Positions 39,024 through 48,568 of a stretch of DNA of 64,000 bases are shown here, one piece after another. Location: NCBI GenBank assembly GCA_946965045.2, contig OX337229.1, positions 3,038,001 to 3,102,000 on the forward strand. Reading direction: 5' to 3'. Origin of the DNA: Epithemia pelagica. Its lineage: Eukaryota; Bacillariophyta; Bacillariophyceae; Surirellales; Surirellaceae. Below the pieces are notes generated by a model, which saw only the letters and a program-made list of their open reading frames with translations, made no database searches and was not told the DNA's origin. A program made the position numbers and the translations under genes. Position 1 is the first letter of the stretch, and every line of letters begins with the position of its first letter.

Positions 39024-39989
39024 CTATGTGGATGCGAGAGATGAATTGAAGGGATGAGAGCATTGCAGAAGGTGTTGCTTCAGCGTGGGAAGATTGCGTT
39101 GTGCTTGTCCACATTTGAAGCAGCGCAAAGGTTGTTTGAGTTTGTCTTCCTCTTTCTGTACATTGATGGGATGAATGGATCCGGTCTGAAGCAATTCCTG
39201 TTCGACTTGATCGGCGTTGACAAAGAAGCTAGTCGTAAAGCTATTGTAATGTTTTTTGTTTTTGAGGCATGGTGAATCAAGGTCGGTGCTTATAATATGC
39301 AAGTGCAAGTCGTCCATGGACGGCACAGCGTGATATCCCATTCGAAACAACTCGCTTTGTTCGACAGACGTTGAGTCTTGGTAGAGGTTATGATATTCGG
39401 TTGTCAAATGGTGGATGAGTTTGCGGGTAGTCGCATGACACTTTTGGATTTGAGGGTAATGCAGTTCTCTCCTCAAATCAGCAATGGACCGAATCTTGCC
39501 AGAATTTTGTCTGCGCTCGGTCGTTGAAATCTTTTCTAATCCCCGAGGGAGAAGCAAGAGATGCATACGAGCTTTGGGATATCCATCGTAAATCACGACA
39601 CAATTCTCGTCTTGGTAATACACGTTGTCTTGTAACGATGGTGGTAAGGGTGACTTGCCCTTATCATCATCCTCTTTCAAATACACTTGCAACGCGTCTT
39701 GCCATTTCCCGCCGATCGCCGCTGCAGTACGGGATGGTTTCCCCGGAAAGCGATAGGGACGAGGAGAAAATTTCATTTCTACCAACGATATTTCAGGTTG
39801 TTCTGTAGTAAGATATTCTTGCTCTGAAGGTGGTGTAGTTTCTTTGAGCTTTTTGAGCGGACGTTCGGCTGCTGCCATGGTCAGAGATAAGATTTCTATA
39901 GTTTGAGGCGACAGAAGACTTGCTTCCAGAAAAGGCGACCATTTCTGACGTAGATCGCGGATGGATCGCCAACATTCTGTGTGACTCAT
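39024..39989 (-). CDS. APTX: Aprataxin (DNA 5'-AMP hydrolase)
   Basis: Single exon, 321 aa from the ATG at 39989. The HIT domain spans about 85-260: YDGYPKARMHLLLLPRG (134-150), MGYHAVPSMDDLHLHIIS (217-234) and DSPCLKNKKHYNSFTTSFF (238-256), all close to aprataxin. The catalytic motif is DLHLH rather than HVHLH; the middle histidine (H229), the nucleophile, is kept. A zinc finger follows (C290-x2-C293...H306, then C310 or H312). Aprataxin removes AMP left on DNA 5' ends by failed ligation and acts in single-strand break repair. There is no FHA domain, as in yeast and plants. A downstream ATG (MAAAERPLKK, residue 38) is an alternative start. It is divergent from the MFS gene, with 57 bp between the ATGs. 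Confidence 0.9.
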   Translation of the reverse strand: MSHTECWRSIRDLRQKWSPFLEASLLSPQTIEILSLTMAAAERPLKKLKETTPPSEQEYLTTEQPEISLVEMKFSPRPYRFPGKPSRTAAAIGGKWQDALQVYLKEDDDKGKSPLPPSLQDNVYYQDENCVVIYDGYPKARMHLLLLPRGLEKISTTERRQNSGKIRSIADLRRELHYPQIQKCHATTRKLIHHLTTEYHNLYQDSTSVEQSELFRMGYHAVPSMDDLHLHIISTDLDSPCLKNKKHYNSFTTSFFVNADQVEQELLQTGSIHPINVQKEEDKLKQPLRCFKCGQAQRNLPTLKQHLLQCSHPFNSSLAST

Positions 39990-40046
39990 CGTCTCATCAT
40001 TCGCACACACAGGTTTTCGACCAGAACAAAAAAACCACAAACCTTG
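39990..40046. promoter_or_regulatory. 57-bp divergent start region
   Basis: Only 57 bp separate the two opposite start codons, so the 5' UTRs and promoters of aprataxin and the MFS gene must overlap each other or the coding starts. Confidence 0.6.
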
Positions 40047-41726
40047 ATGATGACAATGGACGACACAGATGATGCCAGCAAGGATGCCAGAGTCGAGGAT
40101 GAACACGGGTTCAGATCCAGTCCAATCGAAGAGATGGCTGCTTCCTCTTCACCTATATCCATGACGAATTGGATACGACCGGGATTTATTTTTGGTTGTA
40201 TTTTTGTGTGGTTGTCCATTACGGGGGGCCGATTTCTCGCACCCTTTCTGGAACAAGAAGTGGGCATGACACCCAAAACGATTGGCCTTTGTTTGGCAGG
40301 ACAATCCGTTATCACGACACTTGGTGGATTCATAATAGGACCTTGGGCTGATCGACGCGAAGCACGGTATCCAGGACGGGGTCGGACACAAATCATGGCA
40401 CTTGGTGTATTGGTTGGTACCGCATGCAGTCTGTTACACAGTGTGCCACATCTTCTGCCTCACGCACCACCCAACGAATCACCTTCAAATGACCAGCAAC
40501 CACAATCGCCAGCGAACCAAGCAGAATCTTTTGCATCCAGTGGTCTGTTTTCTTTCACCTCCTACCATTTCGCTTTGCGCATGTTGTATGCGGCCTGTGT
40601 TTGTTGTATCTTTCCAGTGATTGATGCTGTGACTCTTCAGTATCTGGAAAATCATCCTCAGATGTCGAAAGATGATTACGGACGAGAAAGATTATTCGGA
40701 GCCGTTGGATGGGCAATCACCCATCTCGGCTATGCCGTTCTGATCGACTGGTTTGGATTCCAAGTCACCTATCCCCTCACACTCATCTCCGTGGTTGTGG
40801 CGTTGTTGGCAATCTACATTTACACACGTCAAGAAATGCACGACCGTAAAAAATTCTTGGTCAAGAGAAAAAGTGACATTATGTTGCCCGACGATCCACA
40901 GGATATTTCACCCTCACAAGAGGTGGATTCTTCTGCTCCAGAAGTGGCACAACAACATGCAGACGAGTCAATACTTCCTCGAGGCACTTGGATTCTTCGA
41001 CTATTCTTTGGAACTTACTTCTCGACTGCCTTCATGATCTGTTTGTTCCTATTGTCATTCGGTCAAGTGCTAGTCGATTCCTTGGTGTTCCTATTCTTTG
41101 AAACGTTGGAAAGTTCTTACACCATGATGGGTTTCACAGTGATTCTCACGGTAGCGTTTGAAATCCCCATTTTCCAAGTGGCTCCAACCTTGCTTGAACG
41201 CAGCAATGCGAGTACGTTGCTTTTGGTAGCATGTGTGTCCTACATTGTGCGTGTCTTGGGATACGCAGCGATTCCAAAGGGTCACATTGCTTATGTACTC
41301 GTCTTGGAACCTTTACATGGTGTCACATATGCTTGTACTCATACAGCTGCTGTTGATACTGCCGCGCGATATTCCCCTGTTGGTTGGGAGGCCACTGGAC
41401 AGGGCCTGATTTCCATGGTACGAGGGGCAGGGTCATTTCTGGGTCTCTTATACGGAGGATGGGCGGTTCAGCATCAGGGTGGCCGAGTCATGTACGAAAT
41501 CAGTTCATGCCTCGTATCTTTTGGAGTCCTTTGCTTGGGTATGGGATATTACTTTCAGACACCAGAAACATCCGCGCCAGCTGCGGTTCAGTCATCATCT
41601 GTTGGTGGGTCTCAGTACTCTGGACTTCAGCAACAAGAGGAGGGCGATTCAGAAACATTTGTCATTGATGACGACGACGACGAAGAAGAAGATTCATCAA
41701 GTGAACTCGAACTTAGACCTCTGTAA
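40047..41726 (+). CDS. Major facilitator superfamily transporter, MFSD6-like
   Basis: Single exon, 559 aa from the ATG at 40047. About 12 transmembrane helices. The first (WIRPGFIFGCIFVWLSITGG) is followed by the loop 2-3 motif GPWADRREARYPGRGR and, near residue 205, YGRERLFGAVGWAITHLGY, the motif that marks the MFSD6 / MFS_1_like group. A hydrophilic central loop (about 260-310) divides two six-helix halves. The tail is acidic and Ser-rich (DDDDDEEEDSSSE). The substrate is unknown; MFSD6 relatives have been linked to sugars or other solutes, without proof here. Confidence 0.82.
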   Translation: MMTMDDTDDASKDARVEDEHGFRSSPIEEMAASSSPISMTNWIRPGFIFGCIFVWLSITGGRFLAPFLEQEVGMTPKTIGLCLAGQSVITTLGGFIIGPWADRREARYPGRGRTQIMALGVLVGTACSLLHSVPHLLPHAPPNESPSNDQQPQSPANQAESFASSGLFSFTSYHFALRMLYAACVCCIFPVIDAVTLQYLENHPQMSKDDYGRERLFGAVGWAITHLGYAVLIDWFGFQVTYPLTLISVVVALLAIYIYTRQEMHDRKKFLVKRKSDIMLPDDPQDISPSQEVDSSAPEVAQQHADESILPRGTWILRLFFGTYFSTAFMICLFLLSFGQVLVDSLVFLFFETLESSYTMMGFTVILTVAFEIPIFQVAPTLLERSNASTLLLVACVSYIVRVLGYAAIPKGHIAYVLVLEPLHGVTYACTHTAAVDTAARYSPVGWEATGQGLISMVRGAGSFLGLLYGGWAVQHQGGRVMYEISSCLVSFGVLCLGMGYYFQTPETSAPAAVQSSSVGGSQYSGLQQQEEGDSETFVIDDDDDEEEDSSSELELRPL

Positions 41727-41739
41727 CGCATATCGTTCC

Positions 41740-43008
41740 TTACGTGTTGGATTCGATAGTCTCGAGATAGAGCGAAGCCAGGTGACGATTGAATTTCTGT
41801 GCTCTGCTTAGAAGGTGGGAATCTGGATCGAAGGCCATTTTCCCCTGTGACACCTTTTGTTTCCACTCTTGGTCTACCAATGACCAGTCCAAGAGGTCGT
41901 TATTTGAGTGCACGAATGAATCGCCGGCGTGATTCCCTGGTTCGTCGAGCCAAAAACCGTACTTGTCCAAGAGATCCAGAGACGTTTCCAAACCGGTACC
42001 ATATGTCATGGTCAATTCTTCTCCTGCAGCAATGTCTCGTGTCGCTCGCAAGGCAAACATGGAACACTCATCAGCTTCATCATCAGGGGTCTCAAAAACT
42101 TCCAATTCTACGTTGGCTTGGTTTACATCGGCGTGATTCACAAAGTCTACCAATGGAAGAAGAAAACAACGCTTTCGAAGATGTGATGATTTGCCTTCCC
42201 CATCACTGTGTTCATTTGTGTCTATTATCCGAAAAGTGCTAAAGCCACGTGTTCGAATTACCCAGGTGGCCCACTGCAGCAAAGCTGCTGGCGTTTGATC
42301 TCCAAAGATCTGGCTGGACACCATGTCTGCAACAGAAGTTGACATTTCTTGCACCATATGCTTTCGGAGCCATGTCGACTGACGCAGACGAGGGACAGGG
42401 ATTTCATCGATTTCCGGAATTTTCCAAAAATCAGGAGTGGTGACCTCATCCATTGAATCACCAACCCTTGGGAGGCTAGCAATGTAGGCCTGATAATATC
42501 CTTTGGTTTGAAGCATTTGTTGGATAAAGCTAAGTGCTTTCTCGATTTCATCACAGATCATAGACTCAGACGAATCAGTGCCTACGTCTTTATCGGAGGG
42601 ATCAGATGAATCTTGCACAAGAATGGCAGCTGAGAATGGGACGGCACAAATGTACTCGCCAACGGTCAAGTCCGTTGTTGTATAGAGACCACGAAGGGTT
42701 CTAGTAGAGCTGTCATCAGCACAGTGCCTGCTTCTCACCACCAAGGAATCCAAGCCTTCAACTTCCTCTTCTCTTAATGATTCAAACAACTGTTCAAGCG
42801 GTTTTGTAGCACCTGGCGACAAATCGTCGGCACCATCAAGGTGCCCTCTCGGATGCGAAGAGAACAAGCCAAACGAAAAGGGTTTAGACTTGAATTCATG
42901 TGATGCTTGGAAGGACTGAAATCCGCAGACCGACCACCGAGAGTAACAGCAAAGAAAGAGTAATAAGAGGATAATACTGGAGCAGTGATGGCCAGAGTTC
43001 ATCATCAT
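41740..43008 (-). CDS. SET-domain protein methyltransferase (Rubisco LSMT-like)
   Basis: Single exon, 422 aa from the ATG at 43008 (MMMNSGHH). An N-terminal hydrophobic stretch (SSIILLLLFLCCYSRW) followed by SVCGFQSF looks like a diatom plastid pre-sequence, with Phe at the predicted cleavage site. The split SET core is visible: TLRGLYTTTDLTVGEYICAV (about 103-122), LLPLVDFVNHADVNQAN (about 280) and ALRATRDIAAGEELTMTYG (about 320). This order matches the SETD/LSMT group that methylates lysines in Rubisco, aldolase or ribosomal proteins. The substrate here is unknown. Its 3' end faces that of the MFS gene, with 13 bp between. Confidence 0.83.
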   Translation of the reverse strand: MMMNSGHHCSSIILLLLFLCCYSRWSVCGFQSFQASHEFKSKPFSFGLFSSHPRGHLDGADDLSPGATKPLEQLFESLREEEVEGLDSLVVRSRHCADDSSTRTLRGLYTTTDLTVGEYICAVPFSAAILVQDSSDPSDKDVGTDSSESMICDEIEKALSFIQQMLQTKGYYQAYIASLPRVGDSMDEVTTPDFWKIPEIDEIPVPRLRQSTWLRKHMVQEMSTSVADMVSSQIFGDQTPAALLQWATWVIRTRGFSTFRIIDTNEHSDGEGKSSHLRKRCFLLPLVDFVNHADVNQANVELEVFETPDDEADECSMFALRATRDIAAGEELTMTYGTGLETSLDLLDKYGFWLDEPGNHAGDSFVHSNNDLLDWSLVDQEWKQKVSQGKMAFDPDSHLLSRAQKFNRHLASLYLETIESNT

Positions 43009-43324
43009 CGACACACACCCATCCCATCGTCCGAGCCAAAAACATGTGGTTCTGAAGTTTCCACATCTTCCCCAACCCCAGGTTCACTCCATCCTAGTTA
43101 CCACACTGTCCCGCGATCGACAAGTCAGACAGATCCAGAAACTATTGTAATAGTAGGTAAAAGTGTACACAATATTCCATAACATCGAGTTGAAACTAGC
43201 AGAAACTCCCAGAGAGTGATGCACATTGAGGTCGACGAAACAGCGAACAAGCACATACATACGCTCCCAAAAGAATAAAACTGGTCGACTTGACATCACC
43301 TTGTCGTCCTTTGTCTTGAGCATC
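43009..43324. other. Divergent promoter region
   Basis: 316 bp between the SET gene and the small membrane protein gene. No motif stands out. Confidence 0.4.
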
Positions 43325-43921
43325 ATGTGGAGATCGCCTCGGACTTCTTCAAATGCTGTCACGCCTGCAACCATTGGATTAGCTGTAGGTGGAGCTGCGA
43401 CTGCAGTTGCCGTTTATTTCTTTGTGGAGTTGGTTCATGAGCATGGGTTCGAAGGCGCCTTGTACTACATCTGGGAAGGAGATCCCTATCCACCACATAT
43501 CCGGTCCTATATGCACGAATTAGATGAGTCATCCACCAAACTGGGTCAACAGCGAGACATGATCGATGCACTACAAAGTGCCTTGGACCGTGCACGATCC
43601 TTCACTTTTCAATCGGCCAACCAGCATGTTCCCACATTGACGGAGGCATGGACAAAATGTTTTAAACATGAGTTGGCCACAAAAGGCGTCAGTGCATCAG
43701 GAATAAATCTCAATACTATTGATCTGAAAAAGGTACTGGGTGGAATATCGTACATCTTGGACCAAATAGCTGCCTCGATTGACTCCATTCCTGCCTCTGT
43801 CGATCCAATCGTCAAGCAACGAAAGAAGGACCTGTCAACACAAATTGTGGCACTCATGGAGAGAGCCGATACCTTGATTTCAACTTACAAGAATGAGACG
43901 TCAGAGCAAAACAACACATGA
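43325..43921 (+). CDS. Small single-pass membrane protein, orphan
   Basis: 198 aa from the ATG at 43325 (MWRSPRTSS); the frame continues upstream only to a TTG. One hydrophobic helix sits near residues 14-34 (TIGLAVGGAATAVAVYFF). A soluble, helical region follows with a short conserved-looking GDPYPPHIRSY and a C-terminal domain of about 120 aa (LTEAWTKCFKHELATKG..., SIDSIPASVDPIVKQRKKDL). An N-terminal basic stretch before a single helix could fit a mitochondrial inner-membrane or ER anchor. No family was recognised. Confidence 0.65.
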   Translation: MWRSPRTSSNAVTPATIGLAVGGAATAVAVYFFVELVHEHGFEGALYYIWEGDPYPPHIRSYMHELDESSTKLGQQRDMIDALQSALDRARSFTFQSANQHVPTLTEAWTKCFKHELATKGVSASGINLNTIDLKKVLGGISYILDQIAASIDSIPASVDPIVKQRKKDLSTQIVALMERADTLISTYKNETSEQNNT

Positions 43922-44295
43922 GATCTCAGAATGAAAGTTTCAGTGGAACACCTTTCTTTGATGTCTCGACTTGATATGGAAAGAAAGATAAAACTTTGCG
44001 GCTCATTGAATGAATCTTTCCAACAGGTACAAGATTTGAACGGTTATTTCTTCAGAATAGTCGCTGTGTCCTAAAGGCGTATCATGGTATGCTCTCGTCG
44101 TAATACGGCTTGGTGGATATTGAGATTCCATGGATGGGTTACAAGTGGTAAACATCCGCTCGTTCTTGCAGTCGATTTTCTGTTAAACAGAGGACGGCCA
44201 TGGGCGAGTAGTTCAGAAACTAGATTGGAACTGACAAGATGTCACTTTTTCTCGACTATCTAGAACAACTAGTTTTCTATGGCGATCTTAACAAA
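43922..44295. other. Convergent intergenic region
   Basis: 374 bp between two 3' ends. No gene or repeat was recognised. Confidence 0.4.
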
Positions 44296-45956
44296 TTACT
44301 CTCCAAACCATACACGGGTGGATTTATCAAAAGCGGTAGTGACCAGCATGTTCATGGAATGGCCTGTGCATAAATCTCGAATAGGTGACGTGTGTCCGGG
44401 TGGTGCCGTGCTGGTGGTCATGGGGTCGTTTGACGAGTCTTCGTTGGGCTCTTGTCGAGGAAGTCGTTGGACCAATTGTTCCGAGGCAATGTCCCAAACA
44501 CAAACGGCAGCTTCATCTTGTGTATTTCCGAGAAGGTACTGTCCATTCAACGCCCAAGCCACTTTTGGTTGTGAAAATCCATCATTGGCGTGTCCATACA
44601 AATTTCGAATAATGCGACATGAGATGGACCGTTGGTTGTTGGGGTCACGAGATGAAGACCATGACAGTTCCATGATCAAATTGCGTGACGTATCCGTGGC
44701 CGCAGCCAGATACTTGCCATTGGGGGAGGGACGCAAATCCAAAATTGCAAACGAGACGTGATCCGACGCAAAACCTCTACTTGTGGCCGACGTGGCCGAC
44801 GACTTTTGTGGTTGTTGATTGAGATTGATTTTCGTTTGTTTCATATCATTGGTCAAATCAAAGAACGTTAAATGCGGTGTATCACGAACGTAGCAAATCA
44901 GCAAGTCCTCGCAGAAACACATGGCTTCGACGGGTCCGGACAAGTGGAAACTCTCCACAATTGTTGCTTGCAACGTCATTGGGTTGTCGTCATTCATGTC
45001 GTCCATCATCATATTGTGTTCGGTCTTTTCGACCTTGTACAAATAAATGCATGCATCGGCTGAACAAGTGGCAAACATGGGCTCCTTGTTGGACCAGGCA
45101 ATGGCCCTCACGTATTTCACATGCTTTTTCGGCAAGGGAACGCGAGTGGTTAAAAGAGACGGTTGGCCATGGTTGGATTCGTAATGGATCAACGCAACCG
45201 ACCCATCCATACAACCCACGGCCAAGACATTCCGCAGTGTAGTTGAAAAGGCCACGGCAATGACAGGTGCCAGACATGAAACGGAAGCGGCACGTTCCAC
45301 GGTCGTCTGGGCCAGTTCGTCCTTGTTTTGACTAGACGAGGAAGCTTGTGCAGCACCCCATGGCACTAGTCGAAGTATACCATCAGCACCACCCGACGCC
45401 AAAACCACATCATCCGGAGACAGGGCACATGTCAAATTGTTGGATGGACCATGCAACTGCATCAAGGTAATATCATTGGTTTTGGGATAATCGTCATTGC
45501 CCGATCGCACAAAGGCATCCTCTGACATGGACTCGAGTGGCTGTTGCTGTTGTTGGGATTCGTCACCCAATGCCATTTTCGAAAAATTGGGCAAGGCCAT
45601 TTCGTTTCGATAGAGTTCCACTTCGGCCTTGAGGGTTTTATTCTCGACCAAAAGTCGTTTAACTTGTGCTGAAAGATCCTTGACCTTTTGCTGCAAAACG
45701 ACATTCTCCGAACGAACTTGGAAACGATAAAATGTAGAAAACGGAGATGATAGCAACAACATGTTGATCAGATGAGAAAAGACAAGCGTGTCCAGCAAAC
45801 AATCGGTAAATTGGTTGGTGCATGTCGTATGTTTGCTGCTTAGGCAAAGTCAGGATGAAGACTTGATCCTTACATCAGACTGGCGGTTGTACTTCTACCT
45901 AATTACTCACCTGAAGTCAACTGATCTTCCAACCCGAGATCACCCAACAGATCCAT
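44296..45956 (-). CDS. WD40-repeat protein with N-terminal coiled coil
   Basis: Two exons: 45956..45911 and 45716..44296, with a 194-bp intron (GTGAGT...CCAAG); 488 aa. Exon 1 encodes MDLLGDLGLEDQLTS. Then a coiled coil (about 16-60, VVLQQKVKDLSAQVKRLLVENK) precedes WD repeats from about 95 on: GPSNNLTCALSPDDVVLASGGA, VIAVAFSTTLRNVLAVGCMD, VRAIAWSNKEPMFATCSADA, and last GHTSPIRDLCTGHSMNMLV ending RVWFGE. Seven blades are likely. WD40 propellers are assembly platforms; the N-terminal helix suggests dimerisation. The exact orthologue is not clear. The splice choice rests on frame and signal only. Confidence 0.75.
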
Positions 45957-46318
45957 GGTGCAAGAATGTTATTGTATCGTTTGACTGTGTTGATTGTTGA
46001 TACAATGACGAGAGGAATGAAGAGGAAATGCGAAATGCGATCAATCGCGACTCCTACACTTCAGGATTCAGGATCGGCTTTTCGAGAAAATTTGCTGGGA
46101 TGTCCCTAACCGGCATGCTCGACGTTGGGGGAAACACGATTGATAAAAAACAGTCTCTCGTACTCGTAGTTGTAGTGTACTCGTACAGAAAACTCAATAT
46201 GTGCGCCGGCTCGATGGACAGCGCAAGAATGAAACCACGACGGTCATCATCCTCTCACTTGAAACAGATTCTTTGGCCAAACCTACCTGAACAACACAGC
46301 TTTTGAGAAAAACGAGTG
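45957..46318. other. Divergent promoter region with TACTCGTA pair
   Basis: 362 bp between two start codons. TACTCGTA occurs at 46161-46168 and 46178-46185. No gene is seen. Confidence 0.4.
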
Positions 46319-47989
46319 ATGACGGCAATGGCGCAGTCTTCTTCACTTGCCGCAAAGTGGGAGAAGGATCATATGACAAAGATGAAGCGACAGGAGCCGA
46401 CTGCGACTGTCACGCCGACGCGGGGCAAGGTGCCCAAAATGGTCAAATCCCTACAATCCGGTTCCTTCATGGCCTCGAACCACGTAGTTCAAGTGTTGAA
46501 AGATTGTGAGGCGTTCATTCATGACAATCCAGATCTGCAATGGGAACTGGGACAAACCGAAGACGGCGTTCCAGCCTTGATCAAAATAATGAATCGCTTT
46601 GAAGATGACGTGTCTGTGCAAGAATGGGCCTGCGCCATTGTCCGTGATTTGTGTGCCGTTCACGACGATAATCGAGTATGGGTGGCTACACAGGGTGGCC
46701 TACAGGCCGTGTTGGTGGCCTTGCTGAAGTATGAAAAGGCCATGACGGTTCAAGTTACGGCGCTTCATGCCTTGGCCAACCTCTCCATGAATGAAACCAC
46801 CAAGTTGCTCGTACCCGAATTCAACGGGATGGAAGTCCTCAAAACATGTATGGATGCTTACAAAGACAATCTGGCCATCCAAATACAAGCTTGTCGTGTT
46901 GTCTCCGCACTGGCGCAAGTTCCAGCCAATGCTCGAGCACTCGCGTCTTTGGGATTGATGCAGTCCGTCATTCAGACGATGCAACAGAGCCACTACAAAC
47001 ATCAAGAAGAACAGCATAGAGAAGAGAACAGTGAAACAGTGGAGAAATCACAAGATCCTGCCAAGAAAAAGAATGAACCAAACAGTGATATCAACGAAAA
47101 TTCTAAGACAGACGACGAAACCTTGCAGTATCATGCCTGTGCCGCCGTTTGGGCATTGACTGGAGAAAGTGATTGGAACCGTACCCAAATGGAACCCATT
47201 CTTCCCTATATCCTAGTGGCCATGAAGAATTACGTATCCAATGCTTCCTTACAAGCGATTGCTTGTGGTGCCTTGTGGAATTTGACGACACATAATCTGG
47301 ACAATGCGCAAGAAATTGTGGGATACGACTATGAACAAGGGATTCGTATCATAGTCCATGCCTTGAAATCACATCCCGATGATCCCAATGTCCAAGAGGC
47401 AGCCTGCGCTGTGATTAAGAATTTGAGCATGACAGTGGACAATGCCAACGTGGTGGGCCATGCCGGAGCAATTGTTCCCGTGCTCAATGCCATGCGACAA
47501 CATGAATCGAATCAGGCCGTCCAAGATGAAGCCTGTAGTGCCTTGTGCAATTTGGCCATGGTTGATGATCACAAAGCGCCCATTTTGAATGCAGGTGGTA
47601 TAGGGATGATTGTCTTTGCCATGAGGCAAGCTCTGGAAACGAAAAATGACGATAGGGGGAGTAACAAGAGTCGGGAGGAAGTACACAAACATGCCTGCCA
47701 AGCATTGCATTCGCTAGCCTTGCACAATGAACAAAACAAAGTTTCCATTGCTGCCTCGGGTGGAATTGCAACCATTTTGTTGGCCATGGAAGAGTATCCG
47801 GAAAATACGGCCTTGCAAGTTGCGGCAGTCAACGCCTTGCTGACCTTGACAGAAGTTCATCGCAATCGCTCCATTGTCCTCAGTCATGGAGGCGTGCCGA
47901 TTGTGGAAGCAGCGCTCAACAACCATCCCTACGATACTTATTTTGAAGAACGGGTTCTCAAGCTGTTGAAAATCTTGTCAGAAACTTAG
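46319..47989 (+). CDS. Armadillo-repeat protein
   Basis: Single exon, 556 aa from the ATG at 46319. After a basic N-terminus of 50 residues come repeated helical units of about 42 aa: VQEWACAIVRDLCAVHDDNR, VQVTALHALANLSMNETTK, LQAIACGALWNLTTHNLDN, VQEAACAVIKNLSMTVDNA, VQDEACSALCNLAMVDDHK, and more to the end. A charged loop of about 40 aa (HREENSETVEKSQDPAKKK) interrupts the array near residue 245. ARM solenoids bind peptides or partner proteins; no further domain is present, so the role is open. Confidence 0.83.
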   Translation: MTAMAQSSSLAAKWEKDHMTKMKRQEPTATVTPTRGKVPKMVKSLQSGSFMASNHVVQVLKDCEAFIHDNPDLQWELGQTEDGVPALIKIMNRFEDDVSVQEWACAIVRDLCAVHDDNRVWVATQGGLQAVLVALLKYEKAMTVQVTALHALANLSMNETTKLLVPEFNGMEVLKTCMDAYKDNLAIQIQACRVVSALAQVPANARALASLGLMQSVIQTMQQSHYKHQEEQHREENSETVEKSQDPAKKKNEPNSDINENSKTDDETLQYHACAAVWALTGESDWNRTQMEPILPYILVAMKNYVSNASLQAIACGALWNLTTHNLDNAQEIVGYDYEQGIRIIVHALKSHPDDPNVQEAACAVIKNLSMTVDNANVVGHAGAIVPVLNAMRQHESNQAVQDEACSALCNLAMVDDHKAPILNAGGIGMIVFAMRQALETKNDDRGSNKSREEVHKHACQALHSLALHNEQNKVSIAASGGIATILLAMEEYPENTALQVAAVNALLTLTEVHRNRSIVLSHGGVPIVEAALNNHPYDTYFEERVLKLLKILSET

Positions 47990-48568
47990 TAAACACGGCA
48001 GCTTTTGGCTGTCAACACACTATGGGGGAAGGGAAACCAAAACGGGCCTTGGTTTGGACAACCGAAGACGTAACCTTATAACAATGAGAACGTTCTCTCT
48101 AGGGAGTTCATGGCGACCTTTGGACCAGCTATGAACGAATAACTGTACGCGCTATCTAGTCCCATATTTCTTCGTCGTGGACTCACAAAGTAAACTACGC
48201 ACTATCTACCGACCATCCACCATAGGTGGGTTTGACACAAAAGTATCGCAGTAGAGAAAAATACATTTAATTGAATGGCATGACATCTACTCCTAGGAGT
48301 AGATCAATGCATTTGCTCTTCGGACATGTTAGGCATGATAGTTTCGAGGTGAAATTGGGCGATCGAATACCGGATAGGGCAATGATCCTGGAAACGCAGG
48401 GTGACATGCACGGGCGCTATATTCGCGCGTGCCCCAGTCCCACAATCGAACGGGAAGGAATCGCCTCTCAGAATAACCGTGTGTTGCTCGTCCACGCTCT
48501 TGCTCGATCATTGACAGAAAGACAAGACAGCAAAAGCATTCACACCGATTAGAGAGCATAGAAACAAA
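47990..48568. other. Intergenic region with 20-bp palindrome
   Basis: About 580 bp between two plus-strand genes. It carries the palindrome ATCTACTCCTAGGAGTAGAT at 48285-48304. The open frame at 48271-48552 starts with a non-ATG codon and shows no protein-like features. Confidence 0.4.
48285..48304. repeat. 20-bp perfect palindrome around TACTCCTAG
   Basis: ATCTACTCCT followed by its exact reverse complement AGGAGTAGAT. It holds two overlapping copies of the recurring intergenic 9-mer. Confidence 0.7.

Noticed and set aside
48271-48552. 93-aa plus-strand frame before the CTL gene
   Set aside because: It begins with a non-ATG codon and includes the palindromic repeat; an antisense frame is just as open.
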